36,422 nucleotides of DNA, from contig JAKANQ010000006.1 of assembly GCA_021812365.1 (NCBI GenBank), positions 1-36,422 of the forward strand, read 5' to 3'. The notes under the pieces were generated by a model that had not been told where the DNA came from, made no database searches, and was given only the letters and a program-made list of their open reading frames with translations. The DNA is from a bacterium (lineage in GTDB: Bacteria > Patescibacteriota > Minisyncoccia > UBA6257 > GWB1-50-10). Position numbers and translations under genes: made by a program. Shown one piece after another: positions 25,430 through 35,152 of the stretch; the stretch's first letter is position 1, and the number at the start of each line of letters is the position of its first letter.

Positions 25430-26173
25430 TTATTTCTTCTTCGCTTTCTTTTCCTTAGGTTCCGCTATTTCGGTCTTCGTGACCTCCAATGTCGACAATT
25501 TTTCAAAATGATCTTTCAAGATGCTATCTGCCTTGTGAAATGCTTCCGAAGGCGTGATAGAACCATCAGTCTCGATTTCCATGACAAGCTTGTTGTAGTC
25601 GGTCCTATCCCCCACGCGCATGTTCTCAACGGAGAATGTGACGCGCGTTACCGGAGAGAATACCGCATCAAGCACTATCGTGCCCACCGGCAAACGCTCA
25701 AGCTTTCGTGATTCCGAAGGAACATATCCAAGACCCTTCTCTACCGTAATCTCAAGGTCGAGATCCGCGGTCTTCTTTGAAAGCGTCGCAAGATGCAAAT
25801 CGGTATTGATGATTTTTACAAACGCAGTTGACTCAATGTCGCCCGCAGTCACCTCCTCCTCGCCCTTCACGTGGAGCTTCAATACCTGAGGCTCATCCGC
25901 AAAGAAGTGGAAGCGAACTTTTTTCAAATTAAGCGAGAACTCAACGATATCCTCAACCATTCCAGGCAATACTGAAAATTCATGGTCAATGCCCTTTATC
26001 TTGATCTGGGTTATTGCCGCGCCCGGAAGAGACGAAAGCAAAACACGGCGCAACGAATTACCAAGCGTCACTCCATACCCGGTATAAAGTCCTTCAATGT
26101 GAAATAACCCGATGTTGTGTTTCTCGGATATCTTTTTCACCTCTACCGACTCACTAAGATGCGCGTATTTCAT
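25430..26173 (-). CDS. rpoA: DNA-directed RNA polymerase subunit alpha, no C-terminal domain
   Basis: FHIEGLYTGYGVTLGNSLRRVLLSSLPGAAIT; SVENMRVGDRTDYNKLVMEIETDGSITP; 247 aa, ends in a Lys-rich tail. Confidence 0.96.
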   Translation of the reverse strand: MKYAHLSESVEVKKISEKHNIGLFHIEGLYTGYGVTLGNSLRRVLLSSLPGAAITQIKIKGIDHEFSVLPGMVEDIVEFSLNLKKVRFHFFADEPQVLKLHVKGEEEVTAGDIESTAFVKIINTDLHLATLSKKTADLDLEITVEKGLGYVPSESRKLERLPVGTIVLDAVFSPVTRVTFSVENMRVGDRTDYNKLVMEIETDGSITPSEAFHKADSILKDHFEKLSTLEVTKTEIAEPKEKKAKKK

Positions 26174-26200
26174 AATGTTGATTTGGTTATTATTTATTGG

Positions 26201-26800
26201 TTAGCGCGAATAGAACTGTCCGACCAAATTGATATCAAATGGGAACCTGCTCTCATCTGAGTTTGATGAAGCGACACACTCACCTTTTAAGTTTTCGGCG
26301 TCTATCTTCAACCACTTCGGAATGTCGACTTCCTTCAAGCGTTCCTTGATTCCCTCGAACAACTTCGAATCTCGTGATTCCGGACGAATCTCAACGACAT
26401 CACCCTCGGACACGTGGAATGAGGCAATGGTCACCTTTCTTCCATTCACAAGAATGTGGCCGTGCGAGACCATTTGACGAGCGATTCTCGGCGACTTTGC
26501 AAATCCGAGCAAGTACGTGACGAAATCCAAACGCTGTCTGAGATTCGTCTCTATCTTCTCTCGCGGTCCGCCAAAAAGGCGTTCCATCTGGTGATTGCTC
26601 AAGCCGAAATAAAACTGAATCTTCTGCTTCTCCTGAAGCTGTTTTCCAAAATCGGAGATATTCCTCTGGCGCTTTGCACCGTGCTGACCGGGGCGCTGAG
26701 GGCGACGTACTGATACGCATTTCGGTGAATTACAACGATCCCCTTTGAGAAAGAGTTTCGTACCGAGCGACCTCTCCTTTTTTTCTTTGATGCTTCGCAT
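26201..26800 (-). CDS. rpsD: 30S ribosomal protein S4
   Basis: RPQRPGQHGAKRQRNISDFGKQLQEKQKIQFYFGLS; S4 domain RQMVSHGHILVNGRKVTIASF. Confidence 0.97.
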   Translation of the reverse strand: MRSIKEKKERSLGTKLFLKGDRCNSPKCVSVRRPQRPGQHGAKRQRNISDFGKQLQEKQKIQFYFGLSNHQMERLFGGPREKIETNLRQRLDFVTYLLGFAKSPRIARQMVSHGHILVNGRKVTIASFHVSEGDVVEIRPESRDSKLFEGIKERLKEVDIPKWLKIDAENLKGECVASSNSDESRFPFDINLVGQFYSR

Positions 26801-26809
26801 GATTTAAAA

Positions 26810-27259
26810 TTAAATTCTCCTTACTTTTCGCGGCCTTGGTCCGTTGTGAGGAATCGGGGTCACGTCCTTGATGCTCAAGATCTCAAATCCTTTTGCCGCA
26901 AGAGAGCGAACCGCCGAATCACGACCTTTTCCAATACCGCGCACGAAGATATCGATTTTGACCGGGCCTGATTTCTTTACCTTTTCAGCGATAGCCTCCG
27001 CAACCTTTGATGCCGCGAACGGCGTCGCTTTCTTAGGACCAGAAAAACCGAGAGAACCCGCGGAAAGCCACGCTACCGTGTTTCCTTTTTCATCCGTAAC
27101 CGTCATTATGGTGTTATTCAAAGAAGCCTGGATAAATACCTTTCCTTTCTCAACGCGCAATTTTCCGGATTGCTTTACCTCAGCCACTGCGGCTTCAACT
27201 CCCGTTGATTCCTTCAATGCCTTTTCGTTTGATTCTTTTGCAACTTTTTTCTTTCCCAT
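26810..27259 (-). CDS. rpsK: 30S ribosomal protein S11
   Basis: IQASLNNTIMTVTDEKGN; C-term DVTPIPHNGPRPRKVRRI. Confidence 0.97.
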   Translation of the reverse strand: MGKKKVAKESNEKALKESTGVEAAVAEVKQSGKLRVEKGKVFIQASLNNTIMTVTDEKGNTVAWLSAGSLGFSGPKKATPFAASKVAEAIAEKVKKSGPVKIDIFVRGIGKGRDSAVRSLAAKGFEILSIKDVTPIPHNGPRPRKVRRI

Positions 27260-27273
27260 AATGTTTTAATACG

Positions 27274-27657
27274 TTACCTCAATTCAACTTTTCTCTTTCC
27301 GCTGCCGGCCGTTTTTCTTACATTACCGCGCACAGAGCGTGAATTGGTCTTCGTTCGCTGCCCGCGTACCGGGAGACGGCGCATATGGCGAATACCCCGA
27401 TATGCCTTAATTTCCTTCATTCGGGCAATGTTGTGCTTTACCAGCTGACGGAGTTCTCCCTCTATCTTATAGTCCTTCTCCATCACTGATTGAATCTTAT
27501 TGATGTCATCCGGCGTAAGGTCCTTTGCAAATTTCTTTGAATCCACCTTTGACTCCGCGATGATGCGTGCAGCGCGCGCACGACCGATACCATAAAGGTA
27601 CGTGAGTGCCACGCCTACTTTCTTGTTATCCGGGATGTTTACACCAACGATTCTCAT
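27274..27657 (-). CDS. rpsM: 30S ribosomal protein S13
   Basis: MRIVGVNIPDNKKVGVALTYLYGIGRARA; GIRHMRRLPVRGQRTKTNSR. Confidence 0.97.
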   Translation of the reverse strand: MRIVGVNIPDNKKVGVALTYLYGIGRARAARIIAESKVDSKKFAKDLTPDDINKIQSVMEKDYKIEGELRQLVKHNIARMKEIKAYRGIRHMRRLPVRGQRTKTNSRSVRGNVRKTAGSGKRKVELR

Positions 27658-27666
27658 AATTTAAAT

Positions 27667-27780
27667 TTAGCCTTGTCTTTGTTTGTGTTTTTTAGTGTCA
27701 CAAATCACATATACCCTCCCTTTGCGACGGACGGTTTTGCATTTCAAACAGATTTTTTTTACTGATGCTCGTACCTTCAT
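27667..27780 (-). CDS. rpmJ: 50S ribosomal protein L36 (below ORF-track cutoff)
   Basis: Translated by hand: [37 protein letters not shown]. Confidence 0.96.
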   Translation of the reverse strand: MKVRASVKKICLKCKTVRRKGRVYVICDTKKHKQRQG

Positions 27781-27837
27781 AATATAAAAAATGCCCTTTT
27801 GCGAACACCGCAACAATATACCTGATTACTCAGAATA

Positions 27838-28059
27838 TTACAACCTTCTGACAATCCTACCCCTCCTTTCGTCGTAAGGGGTCATTTCAACGACAACGCG
27901 GTCTCCGGGAATCACCCGAATGCGATGCAGTTTCAATTTTCCACCTAAACGCGCCAAGACCTCCTGTTGGCCGCCATCAAGCGTCACTCTGAAGAGTAAG
28001 CTTGGTAAAGCCTCGAGAACTACGCCATCGCGTTTTATAAGATTTTTGTCTTGGACCAT
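27838..28059 (-). CDS. infA: Translation initiation factor IF-1
   Basis: KRDGVVLEALPSLLFRVTLDGGQQEVLARLGGKLKLHRIRVIPGDRVVVEMTPYDERRGRIVRR. Confidence 0.96.
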   Translation of the reverse strand: MVQDKNLIKRDGVVLEALPSLLFRVTLDGGQQEVLARLGGKLKLHRIRVIPGDRVVVEMTPYDERRGRIVRRL

Positions 28060-28142
28060 TTAGCTATTTAATTTTTATAGCGAGTTCAATTATATGAATA
28101 AACCTAAACGAAGTCAAGTAGACACTGCGCATACCCCTTCTA

Positions 28143-29819
28143 TTACTTCACAAAAACATCAATCCTTGAAAGATGAGTCGGCACGGAACTTACCCAAAAC
28201 GGCCAAAACGCGATCTTGGCGCTATCCAGACGAGGAATGCCCAAAATAGTCATCTCCGCGGCAGACTTTTTCGCCCCCAATATACTCTTCTTTATTCCAT
28301 CTATATCGATAGTGGGCACGAATGAAACGGAACTTGTCACATTGAGTAAGATGGTTCCATTATCAAAATCGAAGACCGGATTTCCATAATCAACTGAGAA
28401 GGAATCTACGGTGTCCGAAGCCGTATCTGGGGTGCGCGCTTTATTCACAAGCGCGTCTTTCAACACGCCCTCATCGAACGCGAGCTGCCTCATCTCACCC
28501 TCCATAAAAAGATTGAATTGTGTTGAATCCTGCGCATTCATTTGTTCTTCGCTTTTCGTGACCGTGAATGAAGTGCTGCTCGCGAATGTTTTCAACTTAT
28601 CCGCCATTGCCTGGATACGCATGCCAAGAGACGACTGCAAGGCGGTACTCACTTCCGCTTCCGCGCTGCTTCTGTCCGCGGCTGAAAGTTTTGGCCTCTC
28701 ACCCACAAATCCACCAGTCATTGGAGCCGCTGATTCGGCGTAAAATCCTTTATAACGAGGCGTCCCCTTGAATCCGGGAATGGTCCAATGCGCGTCAGGC
28801 TGTATATTATACTCATCGCCAGGCTTGTCTGCGGTCACCGCAACCTCAATCTTTGAGGGGGTCAATTTTCCGCCAATGACCTTCGCGCCCGGAACGGCAA
28901 CTGCCTTATTCAATCTGAATATCTTGCCATCAGATGACTCAAATCGGGTCGACTTCACAAGAAGCTGGGATGCCGAACTGTACGCGTTGTAAATGGTAAG
29001 ATTTCCCGTAGCGTTCAAAGAAACAGTCTCCTTGCCGCTTGCAGGAAAGCTCTTGGTCAAATTCCCACGCTCCACGAAAAGCTCGCCAGGAATCAATATC
29101 GTATTGCTCGTGGTGGAAACAAGCTTATAGTCCTTCCCTATCTGAACCGTGGTATTCGATGACACGACCTCCCGTTTCAAAAAGAGCGTGATGGTAGCCT
29201 TCGGCAAAACGGCAAATGCAATCCACAGAAATCCCGCAAGAACCGCAAATAACGAAACAAAAAAGAGAATCGTCTTTTTCCGAGATTTGGGAGGACGAGG
29301 AAGCTCCTCTTTTGGTTCAACGGATCGTGAAATATCAAATGACTCCTCATGCGATATCTTTCGGAAAAAGGTGGGGGCTTTTTTTTCTAGAACATCTACC
29401 TCCTCTTCTTTAAATACCGGAGTATTGATACCCACTTCTTCTTCATCGATATGCGTGGTCCTTATTTTGACGGTCTTTGATTGAGATGCCGGTTTTGCCT
29501 GTGGCTCCGCTTTAGGAGCACGACGCACAATGCCGTCCGCCACCGGACGTCCCTTTCCCTTTTCAGGCATATGCGACGCGATTATCTTTGCGCGCAACGC
29601 GAGCTCAAGCACGCGTTCATCGCTTGATTCGATTGAGAGCGCCTTTCCCGCGGTATCGCTCTCACGCTTCAGCGCGTTGAAATTACTCAATGAGTGGCTT
29701 ATCGCCGCGTCTCGCGGTATGACGAGAATCACCGCAAATGTAGGGGCGTGAATTATCTTATCTACCGCAACATCGGTTCCATCGGTTCGATTGAGAAGTA
29801 TCTTGGTTTCGTTTTTCAT
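28143..29819 (-). CDS. Single-TM protein with large extracytoplasmic region, unknown function
   Basis: One TM (KKTILFFVSLFAVLAGFLWIAFAVLP) after a charged N-terminal region, then beta-rich Ser/Thr-rich ectodomain. Confidence 0.6.
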   Translation of the reverse strand: MKNETKILLNRTDGTDVAVDKIIHAPTFAVILVIPRDAAISHSLSNFNALKRESDTAGKALSIESSDERVLELALRAKIIASHMPEKGKGRPVADGIVRRAPKAEPQAKPASQSKTVKIRTTHIDEEEVGINTPVFKEEEVDVLEKKAPTFFRKISHEESFDISRSVEPKEELPRPPKSRKKTILFFVSLFAVLAGFLWIAFAVLPKATITLFLKREVVSSNTTVQIGKDYKLVSTTSNTILIPGELFVERGNLTKSFPASGKETVSLNATGNLTIYNAYSSASQLLVKSTRFESSDGKIFRLNKAVAVPGAKVIGGKLTPSKIEVAVTADKPGDEYNIQPDAHWTIPGFKGTPRYKGFYAESAAPMTGGFVGERPKLSAADRSSAEAEVSTALQSSLGMRIQAMADKLKTFASSTSFTVTKSEEQMNAQDSTQFNLFMEGEMRQLAFDEGVLKDALVNKARTPDTASDTVDSFSVDYGNPVFDFDNGTILLNVTSSVSFVPTIDIDGIKKSILGAKKSAAEMTILGIPRLDSAKIAFWPFWVSSVPTHLSRIDVFVK

Positions 29820-29820
29820 A

Positions 29821-30993
29821 TTAATTCTTTATTGCCGCAGAAGGAACGAGCCATCGCGCGCGCCTTCTCAGTAATTGATTAAGAAATGCATACTGAGGAT
29901 GAAGATAAGGATATCCCAAAAGCACGAACGATTGATGCTGCCATTCAGAAGCCTTATCATGGGCTGCCTCCCCCATCTCGAACTTCATATCCCCCCCGAA
30001 CCACTCCTCCGAAAACGAAGCTTTGGTAAATCCCATCTCGTCCATAAGCGTGGTAGGAAACATGACACTGGAACGAAACGCGTATTTCACGAGTGACGTT
30101 TTTCCGATTCCCGCTTCTTTGAGAAAAGGAGCGAGCATTCCCCTCAGCGCATTTGCCTCTTCTTTTGCAATTCGCTCAATGATACGCCGAACTTTTTCCG
30201 ATACTTGGTTCTTAGTATAGCGCGTTAGCATCTCCGAAACAATCGATTCATTCACACCGAAAAATTTCGCGAGCGAATGCGTGATATGGCGAGTACCCCA
30301 TTCACATCTTCCAAGATACGAACTCTCATTATTGAGGGTCGCGTACACCTCGGCGGCGGTATCGGTGATATCCACAAATACATTTTCGCCATTTAGCGCT
30401 TCGGAAAGGATGGTACCGCGCTCAATCACGATGATATTGCCCTTCACGAATTTTGATATCTTCTCAAGCGGTTCCAAAAGAGCGCGAGGAACGAATGTGC
30501 CGCGAAATCGTATCGCTACATCCCTTCCCGAAAAATCAAGCGGATTGAACACTTTATGGTCCCCCAGCGAGACGCCGCACACCACGATATTCGCAACCAC
30601 GGGCTCAAGCTCGGTAGTGCCGAATTTCTTCGCGGCAAAAGGACGATATTTATTCAAAAAACTCCAGAACGCCTTGAAAAGCATCGCATCAAGTTCGCCC
30701 TCATTGATAGGCTCGGTCGGATAATCTCTTACCACATGCGCAACTCCTTCAATGGTGGTCGCGTTAGCTGCGTCGAATGCGAAGATGGCGCGGTCGTATC
30801 CGGAAGACCTGAACGAGGGGTGCGCGAGCGCTTCGAGCGATTCGATGTGGTGCCTATCGCTCAACGTAACAGTCCTTGTATGCGTGTTTGAAAACGCGTG
30901 TGTGACATAAAAACCGCCCTCAAATTGCTCGAGAAGAAGTATCTTCTCCGTGTTCTTTGAAAATGCGGACGTTACGCGTGCGAATAAATTCAT
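29821..30993 (-). CDS. PilM/FtsA-like actin-fold protein (tentative)
   Basis: Spaced VFVDITDTAAEVYAT and GTRHITHSLAKFFGV resemble PilM-type phosphate-2/SHS2 regions; weak. Confidence 0.4.
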   Translation of the reverse strand: MNLFARVTSAFSKNTEKILLLEQFEGGFYVTHAFSNTHTRTVTLSDRHHIESLEALAHPSFRSSGYDRAIFAFDAANATTIEGVAHVVRDYPTEPINEGELDAMLFKAFWSFLNKYRPFAAKKFGTTELEPVVANIVVCGVSLGDHKVFNPLDFSGRDVAIRFRGTFVPRALLEPLEKISKFVKGNIIVIERGTILSEALNGENVFVDITDTAAEVYATLNNESSYLGRCEWGTRHITHSLAKFFGVNESIVSEMLTRYTKNQVSEKVRRIIERIAKEEANALRGMLAPFLKEAGIGKTSLVKYAFRSSVMFPTTLMDEMGFTKASFSEEWFGGDMKFEMGEAAHDKASEWQHQSFVLLGYPYLHPQYAFLNQLLRRRARWLVPSAAIKN

Positions 30994-31018
30994 CTCCGCT
31001 CTTATTATACCACCAAAA

Positions 31019-31579
31019 CTAAACGAGTATCTTCACCTCTGCAAGAAAACGCTCATAGAGATCAAGCACCCTTTCCGCATCTTTCGCGGCAAGCAAAAAG
31101 TTCGGTTCGTGAGCGATCTGATTTCTTATCTTATGCGCGCGGAATATACCGTTCACCACATTCTGGTTCAAGCCGATATGATTGAGTCTTCCAAAACGCT
31201 CCGCCACATCGCGCCCGACAAATCCAATCTCTTGTATCAATTCATCCACCAGCGCATCGGCATTCATGATGGCCATTGTATATGACGCGGGCGGCGTAAC
31301 GCGCGCATCCTCGCGAAGTTTTTTCCATCGGTCGATATACCTGTCGCGCACGCCGGACTTCTTCAAGAGTTCCGCAACAGTCGGAGGGAGCGCTTTCAGG
31401 TCCACCTTGATACGGTATGAAAGCCCAATACGGAAAAGCAACACTATTCCGACAAGGAGCGCGAGGTCAAGAGATAAGAAAAGATATTTGACCGAAAAAT
31501 AAATGAAAAGCCAATCGACGCTTTGAGACGCGCCCATAAATCCATTTATTACCGAAAAAAGTTGGGTTGGCGGGTTCAT
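31019..31579 (-). CDS. Membrane protein of unknown function
   Basis: Two N-terminal TMs; overlaps the next upstream gene by 4 nt. Confidence 0.6.
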   Translation of the reverse strand: MNPPTQLFSVINGFMGASQSVDWLFIYFSVKYLFLSLDLALLVGIVLLFRIGLSYRIKVDLKALPPTVAELLKKSGVRDRYIDRWKKLREDARVTPPASYTMAIMNADALVDELIQEIGFVGRDVAERFGRLNHIGLNQNVVNGIFRAHKIRNQIAHEPNFLLAAKDAERVLDLYERFLAEVKILV

Positions 31580-32991
31580 TTCGATGAAGATTCTATGCCT
31601 GTTCTAAACTTATCCAAATGCTCCTCCTCGCCGAAAATGGGAAGTCCCGAAGGAGGACCGGCCTTCTTGCTTTCAACGCGTCGCATATGAGGAGCGGTAA
31701 GCACCACGGAAGACGGCGGATGGAAGATGGTCGCGAGCTCATCGATAGAAAGCTCAAAATACTTACTATCGAGATTCCAATCATAGAAAAACGAGGAAAG
31801 AAGCGCCGCGGTGAATGTTTCGGGCGGATTCACGCGCTCACGCAAATTATGCAGCATTCTCTGCTTCCTATATTCCAACCGTTTATTCAAATTCACATGC
31901 GGCCAATCCCACTTATCAACCTTGGTCGCGGTCTCCGAATTTCCCTTGAATGAGTTGAGTTTCGGCGACGCATACTGGTTGAAGGCGCCAACAATACCGC
32001 CGCGCGCGAACGCGGAACCTGATTTCATGAGCGTCACGGGAGCGATATACCCTATGCGAATCAGCGTATTGAACGCCGATTTGGTGAGCTTCCTTTCGAC
32101 GGCGGCTATCATATCGCTCTTTCCAGGCGTGGCGGGAAGCGGCACTTTCGCATCGCCCGCGTCTACAAACTTCAATTCGCGCAATTTATCCAACACCTTC
32201 TCCCATTTTTTCGCCCAATCTTTCGGCGCAGGCGAGATGATTATCTGAATGCACGCGACTTCTTCTTCGGTCAATTTTCCCAGCACTTCAAGGAATACCG
32301 CAATGGGATCGGATTGCTTTTCAGCAGATTCGAAATCCGCGAATGTCTTTATCGGATATGCGTCTTCACTGCCCAATTTCATTTCCGTTCCCCAAATATC
32401 CATTTCGCGCGCGTACATCTCCGCGGTGGTTGCGGGGAGATTGCGCATATAATCAGCCACCTCGCTTACCTCGACGTCGGGATAATTGGAAAAGAACGCC
32501 ACCTCAACTAGGTGCCTGTTCTTCTTTGGTATACGCAAATACAAATGCATCTCGCCCTCCAACTTCACGATCTCAAGCGCTGACCAAATGGGAACCTGTC
32601 CATCCAAATATTTTTCATGCCAATTTCCGGGACCGCTGCCAAGCATATGAAGGGAACCAAGTACCTGCGCCATTGCCTTCGGACTCTTATCCATTTCGCG
32701 CGGAATGCGAATTTCAAGTAATAAAAATTTTTCGGCGGCCATTTCCGCCTTTTTAAATTTCTGCTGGCGCCAGTGAAGAAAAAGAGCGCGGAACAATTCA
32801 AACAATAGGAAAAAAAGCCAGAACCACCACGTGTAGAGGATGAATTCCCTGATAAGCGCGAGGATATTGATGGATGGGAAAACGGGAGCGGCTGCGACAA
32901 ATCCCATAAGCACGATAAAAAGCCACACCTCCCAATTGGAAAGGATGTTCACCACCACATCCACACCATGGCCAAAAGCTTTTCCGAACAT
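31576..32991 (-). CDS. Membrane protein of unknown function, possibly secretion-related
   Basis: Two N-terminal TMs then large soluble region (LLEIRIPREMDKSPKAMAQVLGSLHML...). Confidence 0.6.
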   Translation of the reverse strand: MFGKAFGHGVDVVVNILSNWEVWLFIVLMGFVAAAPVFPSINILALIREFILYTWWFWLFFLLFELFRALFLHWRQQKFKKAEMAAEKFLLLEIRIPREMDKSPKAMAQVLGSLHMLGSGPGNWHEKYLDGQVPIWSALEIVKLEGEMHLYLRIPKKNRHLVEVAFFSNYPDVEVSEVADYMRNLPATTAEMYAREMDIWGTEMKLGSEDAYPIKTFADFESAEKQSDPIAVFLEVLGKLTEEEVACIQIIISPAPKDWAKKWEKVLDKLRELKFVDAGDAKVPLPATPGKSDMIAAVERKLTKSAFNTLIRIGYIAPVTLMKSGSAFARGGIVGAFNQYASPKLNSFKGNSETATKVDKWDWPHVNLNKRLEYRKQRMLHNLRERVNPPETFTAALLSSFFYDWNLDSKYFELSIDELATIFHPPSSVVLTAPHMRRVESKKAGPPSGLPIFGEEEHLDKFRTGIESSSK

Positions 32992-33069
32992 AGCGTTATT
33001 TGTTCATTCTAGCACGAAAAAAGATGCGCACCAAACGAATTCCGCCCCTCATTGAGGGGCGGAATGTCA

Positions 33070-34083
33070 TTATGCTTCTTTTATATGGTACTTCCCGTCA
33101 TCCAATCTCTTGAAGTGCTTGCGGTTCTGAAGGCTCAAAAGAATCGTGTTCTCCTTCAAAAATCGCTGTTTGTTCACGAGAGTCACCACTTCGTTCGATG
33201 AAAGCGGTCCCTTCTTCTTCAAAAGACTCACTATCACTTCGCGAACGGTACCAGGCTCAAATCCATGCTCTTTCAATCCATACATTCCGCGTCCTACGAG
33301 CACAAAGCGCGTATCCTTGATGAGTTCGTTGTGAACGGTCTGCACGTGCGCGCGTTTCTTATCCAAGCCGTACTCATTGATGAACTTCGCCACATTCTCG
33401 AAGTGAAGCGGCTGTCCATGCTTCTTCAAGACGAGATATGCTCTGTCCCGAATCGTCTTCGGTTCTATCTCCGCCCATTCGCGCAAACCGACATCACCAA
33501 ACACGTTCACGCCAAAATGCTTGGGAATGGAAAGGAAGTGCGTTGATGAAAATTCTTTGCAAAGAGGCAAATAGGTCTTCTCGCGAATTATCTGATTCTT
33601 ATCTCCGTTCTTGAAGAACTGAGTTATCTGTTTCGTAAAATCGAGGAATCGCTTCTTCGCCGCATCATTCACATACCAAAAGGCATGAAAATTATCATCT
33701 TCTTTGTGATACAGCGGAGCTCCCGCAGTTACAAAGATAAAACGCAATTTCTGATCGATATACTTCGTCTGCGTATCAGCTATGGTCTTTTTTATCTCTT
33801 TTACAAAATCGTCATCGCGATGCACTCCATCCACCGACTCAAGATATTTCACCGCAAGATTCACAAGCTCCTTCGCATCCTCGCGGACGCTCTCGCGTAT
33901 CTTTCCTATTGTCTGTTCCTCTATCTGGCGGACGCGTTCTCGCGTAATTCCCAACTCATCGCCAATCTCCTGCAACGTCGCGCGCTTGCCGTTCTTCAAA
34001 CCAAAACGACCCGCGAGAACCTTGCGTTGTTTAGGCGTAAAACCCTCGAAAAGCTCATTGATGAATTGGTCGATGTTTAACAT
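33070..34083 (-). CDS. Sigma-70 region 4 + HARE-HTH domain protein
   Basis: FTPKQRKVLAGRFGLKNGKRATLQEIGDELGITRERVRQIEEQTIGKIRE (sigma region 4); FVLVGRGMYGLKEHGFEPGTVREVIVSLLKKKGPLSSNEVV (HARE-HTH-like). Start MLNIDQF preferred. Confidence 0.8.
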   Translation of the reverse strand: MLNIDQFINELFEGFTPKQRKVLAGRFGLKNGKRATLQEIGDELGITRERVRQIEEQTIGKIRESVREDAKELVNLAVKYLESVDGVHRDDDFVKEIKKTIADTQTKYIDQKLRFIFVTAGAPLYHKEDDNFHAFWYVNDAAKKRFLDFTKQITQFFKNGDKNQIIREKTYLPLCKEFSSTHFLSIPKHFGVNVFGDVGLREWAEIEPKTIRDRAYLVLKKHGQPLHFENVAKFINEYGLDKKRAHVQTVHNELIKDTRFVLVGRGMYGLKEHGFEPGTVREVIVSLLKKKGPLSSNEVVTLVNKQRFLKENTILLSLQNRKHFKRLDDGKYHIKEA

Positions 34084-34195
34084 AACTTTATTTGTTTTGT
34101 TGATTCTAATACACCGTAATTCAAGTGTCAAGTCAACCCCACCCCCAAACTCTCCAAAAATGTCGAAATGGGAACGTTAAAAAAGGTACATAAAA

Positions 34196-34222
34196 AATCC
34201 CACCTTTTCCTGAAAGATGGGA
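34196..34222 (-). terminator. Terminator downstream of secF
   Basis: Minus strand TCCCATCTTTCAGGAAAAGGTGGGATTTTTT. Confidence 0.7.
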
Positions 34223-34244
34223 CTCTTACACCAGTATTTTCCTT

Positions 34245-35147
34245 CTAATTTGCGGAATTCTTTCCCCACAAGTACAAGATAGGACTTGCAAGGAAAATGG
34301 AAGAATACGTGCCAAACACCGTTCCCACAAGGATAGTGAGAATGAAATAGAAGAGCGAGCTTGGTCCGAAGATGAGAAGTGCGACCAAAACGATGATGAG
34401 CGTCAACGTCGTATTGATGGAACGAGCAAACGTCTCACGCACGCTGATATTGATTATCTCGGCGAGCGTAATTCCCTTTCCCCTGTGCGTCAAAAGATTC
34501 TCGCGAATCCTGTCGAACACCACAATGGTATCGTGAACCGAGAAGCCCATGACCACGAGCAACGCGACGATGAAATTAGTGTCTATCTCAATGCCTTTGT
34601 ACCATCCCAAAAATGCGAGGAAACCGGTAGGAATCACCACATCGTGGAAAAGTGAGATAAGTGTTGCAAATCCGTACTTCCACGAGGACACGGGCTTGGA
34701 AACCTTGCGGAATGCGTACGCAATATAGAATGAGATACCCACCAACACCGCGATGATGGCCTTTATTGAGCGATTGCGAAGCTCAACGCCTATTGTGGGG
34801 CCGATGCTTGAAAAATTCTGCTCCTGAAAATCACCGAGCGTCGCGAGCGCCGCTTTATAATCCGCGTGCTGCTGTTCGGTCAGGTCCTTCATACGAATGA
34901 TGAAAGAACCGTCCGACGTCTGGCGAACCGAATCTTCCTTGTCGTTGGTAAGTTTCTCAATGGCGTTTTTCACCGCATCAGTGGTGACTGCGGGATTTCC
35001 GAACTTCACTTCCCATTGCGTTCCTCCGCGGAGATCTATTCCCTGCTTCAAACCAAGCGTTCCCACAAGAATGATGCTAAGAGACACCATTACAATGGAA
35101 AAGCCGAGAAAGATATTTCTGTTTTCAATTAATTTAAAGTTTTTCAT
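34245..35147 (-). CDS. secF: Protein translocase subunit SecF
   Basis: GIDLRGGTQWEVKF; VVMGFSVHDTIVVFDRIRENL; RSINTTLTLIIVL. Confidence 0.96.
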   Translation of the reverse strand: MKNFKLIENRNIFLGFSIVMVSLSIILVGTLGLKQGIDLRGGTQWEVKFGNPAVTTDAVKNAIEKLTNDKEDSVRQTSDGSFIIRMKDLTEQQHADYKAALATLGDFQEQNFSSIGPTIGVELRNRSIKAIIAVLVGISFYIAYAFRKVSKPVSSWKYGFATLISLFHDVVIPTGFLAFLGWYKGIEIDTNFIVALLVVMGFSVHDTIVVFDRIRENLLTHRGKGITLAEIINISVRETFARSINTTLTLIIVLVALLIFGPSSLFYFILTILVGTVFGTYSSIFLASPILYLWGKNSAN

Positions 35148-35152
35148 AATCG

